From Terasakiispira papahanaumokuakeensis (lineage in GTDB: Bacteria > Pseudomonadota > Gammaproteobacteria > Pseudomonadales > Halomonadaceae): 52,179 nucleotides of DNA. A program made the translations under genes and the position numbers. The notes under the pieces are model-generated. The model was not told the origin of the DNA, did not search any database, and was given only the letters and a program-made list of their open reading frames with translations. Shown here piece after piece: positions 1 to 7,278 of this stretch. Position 1 is the stretch's first letter. Each line of letters starts with the position of its first letter. The stretch is from positions 3,084,207 to 3,136,385 of the forward strand of contig NZ_MDTQ01000001.1 of NCBI RefSeq assembly GCF_001709345.1. Reading direction: 5' to 3'.

Positions 1-105
1 AATACTGGCATCAGTGGTGGAAATCTCCCTGTCGATATCACTAACCCATACCTTGCCGTCTCTTTTCTGATTTGGATGTATGGTGTTTTCCCTTCACGTA
101 ATTAA
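1..105 (+). CDS. Phage tail-collar-type (microcystin-dependent-like) protein, 3' end only
   Basis: An open frame enters from the left edge and ends with TAA at 103-105, giving 34 residues. The tail holds NPYLAVSFLIW followed by MYGVFPSRN. This closely resembles the usual end of tail-collar-domain proteins (NPYLALNFII...GIFPSRN), which occur in phage tails and in many bacterial chromosomes as stand-alone genes of unclear function. The 5' part lies outside the window, so domain content and length cannot be judged. The gene converges on the GNAT gene, and both share the hairpin at 148-178. GNAT and DUF6916 genes are, as I recall, common neighbours of such collar genes, which supports the call. 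Confidence 0.72.
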   Translation, partial: NTGISGGNLPVDITNPYLAVSFLIWMYGVFPSRN

Positions 106-147
106 TTTGCCTAATGATCTTTGACTCAATTTTAAATACGCAAAATG

Positions 148-178
148 AAAGGCCCTAAAATATTAACGGAGGGCCTTT
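148..178. terminator. Bidirectional terminator between convergent genes
   Basis: A perfect 9-bp inverted repeat (AAAGGCCCT / AGGGCCTTT) encloses a 13-nt loop. T-rich sequence follows on the minus strand and a shorter TTTCT on the plus strand. It sits between the collar-type gene ending at 105 and the GNAT gene ending at 222. Confidence 0.75.
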
Positions 179-221
179 CTAAAACGATCTGCTTATCCAT
201 ATCAATATATTAAAAAACCAT

Positions 222-752
222 CTAAACACCGACAAAAACAGAAGCACGACCAGGGGGCGTCCAGATCAAATGAAGTTGGAGCGGATTCTCGTCTAATACC
301 TGAAACCCTAACTTGGCATAAGTGTGCAATGCCGATGCATTCAATCGCTGTACAGTTAAGGTCAAAGGTAACCCCGCCATGGCAGAAGCTTGCATTAAAG
401 ACTGTACAATTTGTTGACCATACCCTTGGCCACGAGCGGTTTTAATTAAAGCAAGATCGACCAACCGAACCTCATTAGCGCCCTGGTCCACAGTCATACG
501 ACCAATCGGTGTACCTGCAGACTCAATCATCAAATCCACAGCATTCGGAAACTGAGTGCCATATCCTTGATTCCTTGCCTGATATTGCATATCGACAAGC
601 GAATAAATAAAGTCATCATCTCCTTCAATAAGCGTTAAATCTTCACGACTTTCTCGGTGTAATCGTTCCAGAAAATCGGCATCACTTGAGTACCACTTTA
701 CAGGACGAATATATAGACTATTTTGAAACGACACCTGATCTGTTGGTTTCAT
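222..752 (-). CDS. GNAT-family N-acetyltransferase
   Basis: A 176-residue protein with the GNAT acetyl-CoA motif A: ARGQGYGQQIV around residues 106-116, preceded by the beta-4 strand VRLVDLALIKTA. It should transfer an acetyl group from acetyl-CoA to an amine; the substrate cannot be read from sequence. The size is normal for a single-domain GNAT. ATG at 752 is preceded by GTG at 755, and an AAGGA site lies 9 nt before the GTG and 12 before the ATG, so either could be used. It lies 131 bp downstream of the DUF6916-like gene on the same strand and faces the tail-collar gene, which suggests a role in that locus. It ends just before a strong bidirectional terminator. Confidence 0.85.
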   Translation of the reverse strand: MKPTDQVSFQNSLYIRPVKWYSSDADFLERLHRESREDLTLIEGDDDFIYSLVDMQYQARNQGYGTQFPNAVDLMIESAGTPIGRMTVDQGANEVRLVDLALIKTARGQGYGQQIVQSLMQASAMAGLPLTLTVQRLNASALHTYAKLGFQVLDENPLQLHLIWTPPGRASVFVGV

Positions 753-883
753 CACTGAGTCAATTCCTTTTATTTATCAGCCCAACCACAAAGTGGTCGT
801 TTACCCAGCGGCCATAAAAGTTTACCAATTAACCATAACACCACCGCCGACATATGACTGACCTGATCATCGATCAATCACAA

Positions 884-1204
884 TTAATTAAATAGCGCTT
901 CATAAGACAAGTAACCATCATCACGAAGATCTGTAATGCGTTTCACTTCGAACTGATAGCGTTGGTTCTCGCCATCATGAAATTCATAGGTGGCCGTCGG
1001 TAAAACAGGGTCTTCAAGATGAGCAGAGAGAATCATCGAGAAAGGTGCTCGCCAACTTGCTGGACGCCCGTCGGTGGGATAGCGCAAAACTTCATCAACA
1101 TGAAGCGATAACTCAACAGACCAGTGCGCCACTTTTAGTACCATTCCCTCAGTCAGTGTCTCAGGGGTCATTTTGTCAGCAGTGATTACATCCTTATTTA
1201 TCAT
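884..1204 (-). CDS. DUF6916-like domain protein
   Basis: A 106-residue protein of unknown function. The body reads as a small beta-rich domain: a FSMILSAHLEDP strand, then TATYEFHDGENQRYQFEV, and it ends with YEALFN. That ending and the F-S-x-x-L / Y-x-F-x-x-G pattern match my memory of the DUF6916 family, whose genes sit beside tail-collar-domain genes. I cannot run a profile search, so the family call rests on these motifs and the neighbours. The start is well supported by a GAGGAG site 7 nt before ATG at 1204. No signal peptide or membrane segment is seen. Confidence 0.62.
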   Translation of the reverse strand: MINKDVITADKMTPETLTEGMVLKVAHWSVELSLHVDEVLRYPTDGRPASWRAPFSMILSAHLEDPVLPTATYEFHDGENQRYQFEVKRITDLRDDGYLSYEALFN

Positions 1205-1300
1205 GGCTTCTCTCCTCAGGTCACAAACTTTGCTGACTTCAATCAGTGAACTTTAGGCATAGACCATTAAGGCGCGAAAAGCGACGACAATCCGCATCGT

Positions 1301-1507
1301 TCAACGATAGTCAGCAGGCCTTTGCCATTGATCGAGCGCCTGTTCAACCTGGGCACGAACCACACAATCTTCAGCGTGATCATTGATTATCCCCATCGCT
1401 TGCAGGAATGAGTAGACCGTCGTCGGGCCGACAAATCGCCACCCCCGCTGTTTAAGCACACGGGCTAATTGTCGAGAGAGATCAGACTGAGTTTGAGATT
1501 GAGGCGA
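1301..1507 (-). pseudogene. Duplicated 3' fragment of DNA-3-methyladenine glycosylase I (tag)
   Basis: About 64 residues match the C-terminal third of the intact Tag encoded at 6626-7240 almost residue for residue: SDLSRQLARxLKQRGW, then TTVYSFLQAMG, then NDHAEDCV. The last pair of zinc ligands (His and Cys of NDHAEDC) is kept, but the first two thirds of the enzyme, with the active site, are missing. The match is also plain at DNA level (about 1316-1507 against 6635-6826). It has no start of its own and abuts the first codons of a different gene at about 1507. I read it as a non-functional relic of a duplication. Confidence 0.85.
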
Positions 1508-1577
1508 TGAAGGTGTCGGCGCCACCAACTGAGTTCTCGAAATAGTCCGGCCCTGTCGTTAGCGTTTGCGTTGCCAT
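1506..1577 (-). pseudogene. 5' end of an RTX/S-layer-type gene, cut off after about 24 codons
   Basis: From ATG at 1577 the minus strand reads MATQTLTTGPDYFEN, then SVGGADTFIAS. It runs into the tag fragment in the wrong frame and stops after 31 codons. The motif TTGxDxxxxxxGGxDTFIA is the same module as residues 231-248 of the intact RTX protein at 2932-5037 (TTGNDTPTGTAGNDTFIA). A G-rich stretch (GGGGGAC) lies upstream of the ATG and may be its ribosome site. The fragment looks like the start of a lost RTX-type secreted protein joined to tag by recombination or deletion. Confidence 0.6.
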
Positions 1578-2084
1578 GGTATTGCAGTCCCCCATTCGAG
1601 CGATGATTGTAGTTTGCAATACTTCTTGCTAAATGTTGCGTTGCAGTGGTGACTACAGCGTGTGTCAAATTAAACGATATTGCGCCAACTGAATTCATTA
1701 CAATGAGGTCTGGGAGAAGCTCAAAACATTAAAGCCCCAATCAAATAAGCACCATATAGACAAATTCATATAAAAAATAAATCAAAATCCCTGAGCATTA
1801 ACTTTACATCAAATCTTATTTTCAATTATTTCAATAACGCCCATTAGCCTCAAAGCTCTCATTAAATTACTCTCAAACATCTCAACAGCAAAATTAAAAA
1901 CTCACCTGACCAATGCCACTCTCTTGTTTTTTAGTGGGCTTGACTCATAAAGGGGGCATGTGGATTAAGCCATATTCAGGTCGAGAGATCATCAGCCCGA
2001 TCCATGAACGCTTAACTTAAACGACATAAATCGATTAAAGTCACTCAATGAATACCCCTCCGTTGATCGCTAAGGACCCCCACA
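1578..2084. other. AT-rich non-coding stretch
   Basis: About 500 bases lie between two broken genes. The right half is AT-rich and probably held the promoter of the broken RTX gene on the minus strand and that of the glycosyltransferase on the plus strand. I see no convincing ORF or hairpin. Confidence 0.5.
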
Positions 2085-2838
2085 ATGGTCATCCTGTTGA
2101 TTCATCAGAACTTCCCCGGACAATTTCGCCATGTTGCAGAATGGCTTGGGGCCCACAGTCCACACCAGATTATAGGTTTGGGCGATCAAAAAACACTCAG
2201 CGGTATAGCGCACCTCCAGGAGTCACATTATTAGGATATGCCTCTCCCGAAGGGGCCGGAGACGCCATCCACCATTATCTGCGAGACCATGAAGCACAAG
2301 TCAGACGCGGGCAACAAGTCGTTCGCGCAGTACAGCAATTAATCAATCAAGGGATTACGCCAGATATCACCGTGACCCACCCCGCTTGGGGAGAGGCCTT
2401 ATTTTTGAAAACCTTGTTACCCAAGGCGCACCATATTCAATACTGCGAGTTCTATTATCAAAACCAAGGCGCAGATATTGATTTTGATCCTGAGTACCCC
2501 AGCTCGATTGATGGCCATTACCGCTCGCTTTGCCGCAATGCGACTCAATTGCTCAGCCTCACACAGACTGATGCCTGTATTTCGCCAACCCAGTGGCAGT
2601 GCAGTCGCTATCCCATCGAGTATCAGCACAAGATCAAAGTGGTTCATGAGGGCGTCAACACACTTTTTTTGACTCACAAGCACTGGCCGACCAAATCACT
2701 CAGGTGCTCAATAATCCTTCTGATTTTGCTCACTTGGGCCAAGCGGCACGCCAAACGGCTATTGAACGCTTCGACCTCGAAACCGTTACCTTACCCCAGT
2801 GGATTAATCTGATTACAACAGGACATCATACTGAATAA
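2085..2838 (+). pseudogene. Glycosyltransferase (GT4-type), frameshifted and internally deleted
   Basis: Three pieces of one glycosyltransferase lie in different frames. Piece one starts at ATG 2085 with MVILLIHQNFPGQFRHVAEW, a classic start for this family, and reads to about 2205. The frame then shifts, and piece two (about 2210-2660) reads PPGVTLLGY ... HPAWGEALF ... QYCEFYY ... VVHEGVNT, the usual N-terminal domain and linker. Piece three (about 2674-2838) is in another frame: LADQITQVLN ... AARQTAIERF, the usual C-terminal helix. Most of the nucleotide-sugar-binding domain, probably 150 or more residues, is missing between pieces two and three. With at least two frame breaks and a deletion it cannot make a working enzyme. 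Confidence 0.82.
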
Positions 2839-2882
2839 GCTTAAGTTCATGTGAGTTGATGATCGAACCTTTAAAGCAAAAA

Positions 2883-2908
2883 AGCCGCTCGGCAGAGCGA
2901 GCGGCTTA
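2883..2908 (-). terminator. Rho-independent terminator of the RTX gene
   Basis: A 10-bp perfect stem (AAGCCGCTCG / CGAGCGGCTT) with a 6-nt loop is followed on the minus strand by TTTTTTGCTTT. It lies 23 bp past the stop of the RTX gene. Confidence 0.9.
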
Positions 2909-2931
2909 ACGACTCATGAGACCAATAAAAA

Positions 2932-5037
2932 TCATCCCCACCAATTAAAATAATCTTCAACATGAAGATCTTCACTGAAAGGCTCAGGTGCCTGGGCTAT
3001 CAAACCGGGCGCCCCTGGGTCGACAATCATCCCATTGGCCGCCCCGTCATCATCAAACTGGCCACCATCTTCAATCGTAAACGTCAGCACTGTCCGATCA
3101 TTCTCGGTACGCAGGCTCCCGCCAAACTCATCACTGGCTAAGTTCACCCAACGATCATTGGCATCCTGCTTCCAGTAACCATTCACTTCAATATCAGATG
3201 ACATCACTAACGTAAAGGTGGTGCTATCCCCAGCATTGGCAAGCTGAGCACTGAATTGCAGCATTCCTAACGGCATTGAGAGCGCTAATGGATGGCTGTC
3301 CGCTTCATCCAACTGATCAATCCCTAACAGAGACTCACCGTTCCCAGTCGCCAAGGTTAGGAACCTCTCCTCTGCATCACCAGGATTAGACACCGCTGTC
3401 GGCGTATTCAAAACGATAAACGAGACCACATCCGCCTGTTCAGAATCGGCAATACCGTCGCCATTGCCATCGCCTTGGCCATTGCCTTGGCCATTGCCAT
3501 CGAAAGAAAGCACCTGGTCTTCAATCTCAGAATCCACACCATCATTATCAGCATCGGGGTCAGGTTCGGGTTCAGGTTCGGGTTCAGGTTCGGGTTCGGG
3601 TTCGGGTTCAGGTTCAGGCGTCGGATCGGGGTCAGGGGTCGGATCGGGGTCAGGGGTCGGATCGGGGTCAGGGGTCGGATCGGGATCAGGGGTCGGAACC
3701 GTAAAGGTCACCGTTGTTTGGGCTTTGCCACTGTCGTAGGCGGCCGAGAAGGTGCCGCTTGCGCCCGTTAGGGTCAGAGTTTTACCGGTTTCGAGCGTCA
3801 GAGCCCCATCGAACGAGTTGCCGTTCAAAGACGACAGATCAGCCCCTTCAATGATCAAGGTATCGCTGGCCGAAAAATCGCTGATCGTGTCGCCGTTGAA
3901 CTGGTCTATTGCGCCCTGAAAAATGTCGTTACCGGCGCCGCCATATAGCTCGTCGTTGCCGAGACCGCCGAACAAAGTGTCGTTGCCCTCACCGCCGATC
4001 AACGAGTCGTTGCCGCCACCGCCGGTGATGTCGAATTTGCCATCTTTTTCAGCGCTGCCATCCCATTTTACGGCATCGGCACTGGTGGAGGCATCGACCG
4101 TCAGCGTTTGGCCGCTGGCCACCGTTGCATCGTGGGTGGTGATGTGTTGCTCGCCCCCGGTGATGACCATCTTTTCAACGTTGGTCAGGGTCGTATCTTT
4201 GAAGGCCACCGTCTGTGTGGCGCTGATCTCTAAGGTATCGGTGCCGTCGCCGCCGTCCACCACATCGTCCGCGTTCAGGGTATTGGCGGTTGTGGCGATG
4301 AAGGTGTCGTTGCCCGCCGTACCGGTCGGCGTGTCGTTGCCGGTGGTGAAGTCGGGGGCCTTAAGAGTGATGGTTGTGTCGGCGCCGTCGTAGGTGGCTG
4401 AGAAGGTGCCGCTTGCTGCCGTGATGTCGTTCAGCGTCAGGGTCTTGCCGCCTTTCAAGTCGATGATGCCGCTGGCGTTACTGCCATCCAGACTGGAAAG
4501 GTCGGATTCAGAGACAATGAGGGTATCGCCTACGGAAAAATCGGTGATCGTGTCGCCGTCTAAGTCGTTTACGGAGCCAATGAAGGTGTCGTTGCCAGAG
4601 CCGCCAGATAGCTCGTCGTTGCCATCACCGCCGAGCAACATGTCGTTGCCGTCACCGCCCACCAGATTGTCGTCACCTTGGCCAGCGACAAGGGTGTCAT
4701 CTCCGCCGCCACCGGTCAGCTGGTCATCTCCGTCACCGCCAACTAAAGAGTCACCCAGATCACCGCCGGTGGCCGTTAACGTGCCTGTTCCGCTATCACT
4801 GTAGTCAATATAGATGCTGTGATTTTGTGGGCTCAGGTTATTAGTTTTACCTGTCGTAAATACAGGATTTACATTAAGATAAAAGTAGTTCGCTTTTTCT
4901 GGGTCGCTATACGCTACTATGAGGGCTATGTTTATGTCTTTTGAAAGTGTTACATCATCTCCACTATCATTAACGGCAATGATTCCGTTAGCATCGTTGT
5001 AATTTGCTTCGGTTGAATACTTGAGCATATTAGCCAT
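2932..5037 (-). CDS. RTX calcium-binding secreted protein with choice-of-anchor-like C-terminal domain
   Basis: A 701-residue acidic protein without an N-terminal signal peptide, as expected for a type I secretion substrate. Residues 1-90 are unrecognised. RTX nonapeptide repeats (GGxGxDxLx) lie at about 100-150 and 339-371. Each array is followed by a similar module of about 75 residues (GDTITDFSVGDTLIV at 161-175 and GDTISDFSASDTLII at 382-396), an internal duplication. Residues 447-494 are a Pro-Asp/Pro-Glu linker. Residues 495-535 hold calcium-type DxDxDG loops (DADNDGVD, DGNGDGIAD). Residues 545-690 resemble the choice-of-anchor U domain (GYWKQ ... DGGQFDDDGAANG ... DPGAPG). It probably acts outside the cell as an adhesin or surface protein. 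No export genes are nearby. A terminator follows. Confidence 0.82.
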   Translation of the reverse strand: MANMLKYSTEANYNDANGIIAVNDSGDDVTLSKDINIALIVAYSDPEKANYFYLNVNPVFTTGKTNNLSPQNHSIYIDYSDSGTGTLTATGGDLGDSLVGGDGDDQLTGGGGDDTLVAGQGDDNLVGGDGNDMLLGGDGNDELSGGSGNDTFIGSVNDLDGDTITDFSVGDTLIVSESDLSSLDGSNASGIIDLKGGKTLTLNDITAASGTFSATYDGADTTITLKAPDFTTGNDTPTGTAGNDTFIATTANTLNADDVVDGGDGTDTLEISATQTVAFKDTTLTNVEKMVITGGEQHITTHDATVASGQTLTVDASTSADAVKWDGSAEKDGKFDITGGGGNDSLIGGEGNDTLFGGLGNDELYGGAGNDIFQGAIDQFNGDTISDFSASDTLIIEGADLSSLNGNSFDGALTLETGKTLTLTGASGTFSAAYDSGKAQTTVTFTVPTPDPDPTPDPDPTPDPDPTPDPDPTPEPEPEPEPEPEPEPEPEPDPDADNDGVDSEIEDQVLSFDGNGQGNGQGDGNGDGIADSEQADVVSFIVLNTPTAVSNPGDAEERFLTLATGNGESLLGIDQLDEADSHPLALSMPLGMLQFSAQLANAGDSTTFTLVMSSDIEVNGYWKQDANDRWVNLASDEFGGSLRTENDRTVLTFTIEDGGQFDDDGAANGMIVDPGAPGLIAQAPEPFSEDLHVEDYFNWWG
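3556..3699. repeat. Minisatellite coding the Pro-Asp / Pro-Glu linker
   Basis: In-frame tandem repeats code for PDPDPT units of 18 bp (four copies), then a run of Glu-Pro pairs from 6- and 12-bp units. Such arrays change length easily by slippage in multiples of six bases, which would lengthen or shorten the linker without breaking the frame. Confidence 0.9.
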
Positions 5038-5223
5038 GATTCATCCCCCCCATATTGTTAAGCCCCTGATTGACGACCGCGCAATGTCATTGCTCTGCTC
5101 GACCTTAAGAAGCCATCATGCATCAATTGATCAATAGAATACTAATAAAAAATAAATGCGCTAAACCTTCATATTTCTGTCAACACAAAAAAATCAACCA
5201 GCAATAAAAACACAAGAGGCTCA

Positions 5224-5240
5224 GCCTATTGCCAATAGGC
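5224..5240. promoter_or_regulatory. Operator-like dyad upstream of the RTX gene
   Basis: GCCTATTG-C-CAATAGGC is a perfect 8-bp inverted repeat around one base, about 190 bp upstream of the RTX start codon. It has no T-tract, so a protein binding site is likelier than a terminator. The regulator is unknown. Confidence 0.35.
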
Positions 5241-5456
5241 CAAATATTTCATTAATCTCAAAACCATCAACCATTTAAAAGCGATCAGCTGCCTCAAAAC
5301 CATGAATCGCTCAAAAAAACCTGATTTAGACGGGAAACATCATTTACAGCCATAATCCAATCATAACAATCTAACTGTATCATCATGTTATAACCATTCT
5401 ATTTCCGGACCGGTGTTGATAATATTTTGTCTTCATATTGATTCAAACGCCGCTGA

Positions 5457-5465
5457 GGGGGGGGG
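5457..5465. repeat. Run of nine G directly before an ATG
   Basis: A homopolymer of nine G residues touches the ATG at 5466. Runs of this length slip during replication. Here a length change would alter spacing in front of the small ORF rather than its frame. Confidence 0.8.
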
Positions 5466-5621
5466 ATGGGTATGACGCATGAATCAACAAGAGCATTGAA
5501 TTCCCAACCAACTTCAGAATCGAGTTCTTACTCCATTCTCAAACCAATCAAAACAACAAAATCGTTATTTTTTAGAGCTTTTTGCAACCAAAAGATCCAT
5601 ATGGTAGCCAGCGATCAATAA
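5466..5621 (+). CDS. Possible small ORF, 51 residues, unknown
   Basis: ATG at 5466 opens a frame of 51 residues (MGMTHESTRALN ... HMVASDQ). It is preceded by GAGG plus a G run that could serve as a ribosome site, though the spacing is almost nil. The composition is rich in Ser and Thr, with no signal peptide, membrane segment or familiar motif. It may be chance; the G run is the main reason to list it. Confidence 0.22.
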   Translation: MGMTHESTRALNSQPTSESSSYSILKPIKTTKSLFFRAFCNQKIHMVASDQ

Positions 5622-5779
5622 GGCGTTGATTACAACAAATGAATAGCATTATATTTCAGCGCGCTCAAAACCCTGATGTTTAGATGCACAATCAATAAAG
5701 CAATCAGAGAAAGTTTAAAGATTGCGTCCCTTATCTCACTGCTCATAGAACATGAGAAGCTCTTTAAAATGGAGAGGCC

Positions 5780-6430
5780 ATGATTTTTTTTGGATCTAGA
5801 AGCAAAACTGTCACGGGACAAGTTGTAGAGGGGATCAATTGCCCGAACTGTGAAAACCAGCAATTTATTACTTACGGTTTAATTAAATACTTCCATCTCT
5901 ACTGGATTCCAACGTTGATCACGTCAAAAACAGTGGGTATAGAGTGCACACACTGTAAGAAAAACATGGTTAATAATGAGCTTCCTGAACACTTATCTAA
6001 AGAAATCAAAACCGCCTTGTTTACCAAAAAGCAAGTGCTGCCAATGTTTTCAGGGTTAATTATTATTGCCTGCCTAGTAGTGTTTGGCGTTTATACGGCC
6101 CAAAAGAATAGCGCCAATGAATTGACTTATATCGAACAACCAGCCGTTCATGATCTATACATCGTCAACTTAACAAAAATATTTGATGACACTGACCCTG
6201 AATATAAATACGGCATCATGAGAATTACACATCTCAAGTCGGGACAAGCTGAGTTCCAAGTCAGTCGAATTGCTTATAATAAAAGATCGGGAGCACGCAA
6301 AGATATTCGAACGGGTAAAGCCTCTTCGGAGGCCTACTACGATGATAGCGGTTCTTTGTATATTGATATTGACAAACTCAAAGACATGAAAGAAGCGGGA
6401 GCCATTAATTCAATAAAACGCCTTGAGTAA
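5780..6430 (+). CDS. Zinc-ribbon membrane protein of unknown function
   Basis: A 216-residue protein. Residues 21-59 form a four-cysteine zinc ribbon (CPNC at 21-24, CTHC at 56-59) with a Tyr/Trp-rich stretch between (KYFHLYWIPTL), as in small zinc-ribbon proteins of the zinc_ribbon_15 type. One membrane helix follows at about 89-107 (MFSGLIIIACLVVFGVYTA). The remaining 109 residues would lie on the other side of the membrane; that part is polar and unrecognised (HDLYIVNLTKIF ... YKYGIMRITHL). The layout suggests a cytoplasmic ribbon and a periplasmic sensor- or chaperone-like domain, but no function can be assigned. A GGAGAGG site precedes the ATG at 5 nt. It appears to be a single-gene transcript. 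Confidence 0.75.
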   Translation: MIFFGSRSKTVTGQVVEGINCPNCENQQFITYGLIKYFHLYWIPTLITSKTVGIECTHCKKNMVNNELPEHLSKEIKTALFTKKQVLPMFSGLIIIACLVVFGVYTAQKNSANELTYIEQPAVHDLYIVNLTKIFDDTDPEYKYGIMRITHLKSGQAEFQVSRIAYNKRSGARKDIRTGKASSEAYYDDSGSLYIDIDKLKDMKEAGAINSIKRLE

Positions 6431-6443
6431 AAACCATTGCACG

Positions 6444-6473
6444 GCGTGCCTACATCAACGTTATTAGGCACGC
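6444..6473 (+). terminator. Weak terminator-like stem-loop after the zinc-ribbon gene
   Basis: A perfect 9-bp stem (GCGTGCCTA / TAGGCACGC) with a 12-nt loop lies 14 bp past the stop. No clean T-tract follows, so termination may be partial or Rho-assisted. Confidence 0.45.
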
Positions 6474-6625
6474 TGATAAGTTTGACGTTATTCAGCGGTT
6501 GACGTTTAGCCGCTATCTAAGCTGCCCTTTTTAAAAAATCCGCCTGCAATATGTTGCTTACCCGACTCACCAGAGTCCATTCGCCGAAAGAGCAGAGCAG
6601 TCGAAACAAGACGGTCTCAAATGAA

Positions 6626-7240
6626 TCAGGGCGAAGGCCTTTGCCATTGATCCCGCGCCTGTTCAACCTGGGCACGAATCACGCAGCCTTCAGCATGATC
6701 ATTGATCATGCCCATCGCTTGCAGGAATGAATACACGGTGGTTGGACCGACAAATCGCCACCCGCGTTGTTTCAACGCACGGGCTAATTGTCGAGAGAGA
6801 TCAGACTGTGATTGCGATTGAGGCAGCGGTAAAGAAGCCGGGTCAGGTTCATATGCCCAAAAAAATGATGCCAGCGAGCCCGCTTCTTCAATCAATGCCA
6901 GTGCACACCGTGCATTGTTGATCACCGCTTCAATCTTGCCACGATGTCGAATAATGCCCGAGTTGCCCAGCAAACGTTGCACGTCGGCCTCGCGATACTG
7001 CGCCACACGATGGAAATCAAAATGATCAAAGGCTTCGCGAAAGTGTTGGCGTTTATTCAAAATCGTGCGCCAGCTCAGCCCCGATTGAAAACTCTCAAGA
7101 CATAGCTTTTCAAATAAGCGCTGATCATCTTTAACCGGAAACCCCCATTCCTGATCATGATAGGCTAGGAACTCCGGTGCTCCACCACACCAGTGGCAGC
7201 GTGCTTGCCCATCCGGACCAATAAAATCAGCCGTTACCAT
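6626..7240 (-). CDS. tag: DNA-3-methyladenine glycosylase I
   Basis: A 204-residue enzyme that removes 3-methyladenine from alkylated DNA, the first step of base excision repair. It aligns along its length with E. coli Tag: RCHWC ... LAYHDQEWG at the start, then QSGLSWRTIL and SGIIRHRGKIEAVINNAR, and NDHAEGC at the end. The zinc site expected from E. coli (Cys4, His17, His175, Cys179) corresponds to Cys15, His28, His182 and Cys186. It has about ten extra residues before the first Cys compared with E. coli. AAGGAG lies 8 nt before the ATG. It is the last gene of a minus-strand group behind the MFS transporter (38-bp gap). A broken copy of its 3' third lies at 1301-1507. Confidence 0.95.
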   Translation of the reverse strand: MVTADFIGPDGQARCHWCGGAPEFLAYHDQEWGFPVKDDQRLFEKLCLESFQSGLSWRTILNKRQHFREAFDHFDFHRVAQYREADVQRLLGNSGIIRHRGKIEAVINNARCALALIEEAGSLASFFWAYEPDPASLPLPQSQSQSDLSRQLARALKQRGWRFVGPTTVYSFLQAMGMINDHAEGCVIRAQVEQARDQWQRPSP

Positions 7241-7278
7241 GTCAAGGCTCCTTTAATAAAAGAGAGTGATGCGAGACA

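Larger units (their letters stand above)
5038..5465. other. Long AT-rich upstream region of the RTX gene
   Basis: More than 400 bases without a convincing gene precede the RTX start. The region is AT-rich and probably carries the RTX promoter on the minus strand. The clear structures are the dyad at 5224-5240 and the G tract at 5457-5465. Confidence 0.5.

Noticed and set aside
1465-1698. A 77-residue minus-strand frame across the RTX/tag scar (MNSVGAISFNLTHAV ...)
   Set aside because: It spans the recombination junction and reads the RTX start codons in the wrong frame; no family resemblance.
3464-4804. Long plus-strand open frames opposite the RTX gene (repetitive Gly-Ser and Pro-Ser-Leu proteins)
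   Set aside because: They are mirror frames of the RTX repeats and linker; the minus-strand frame has a coherent domain order, start and terminator.
5630-5863. A 77-residue minus-strand frame overlapping the start of the zinc-ribbon gene
   Set aside because: No ribosome site or motif; it overlaps a better-supported gene.
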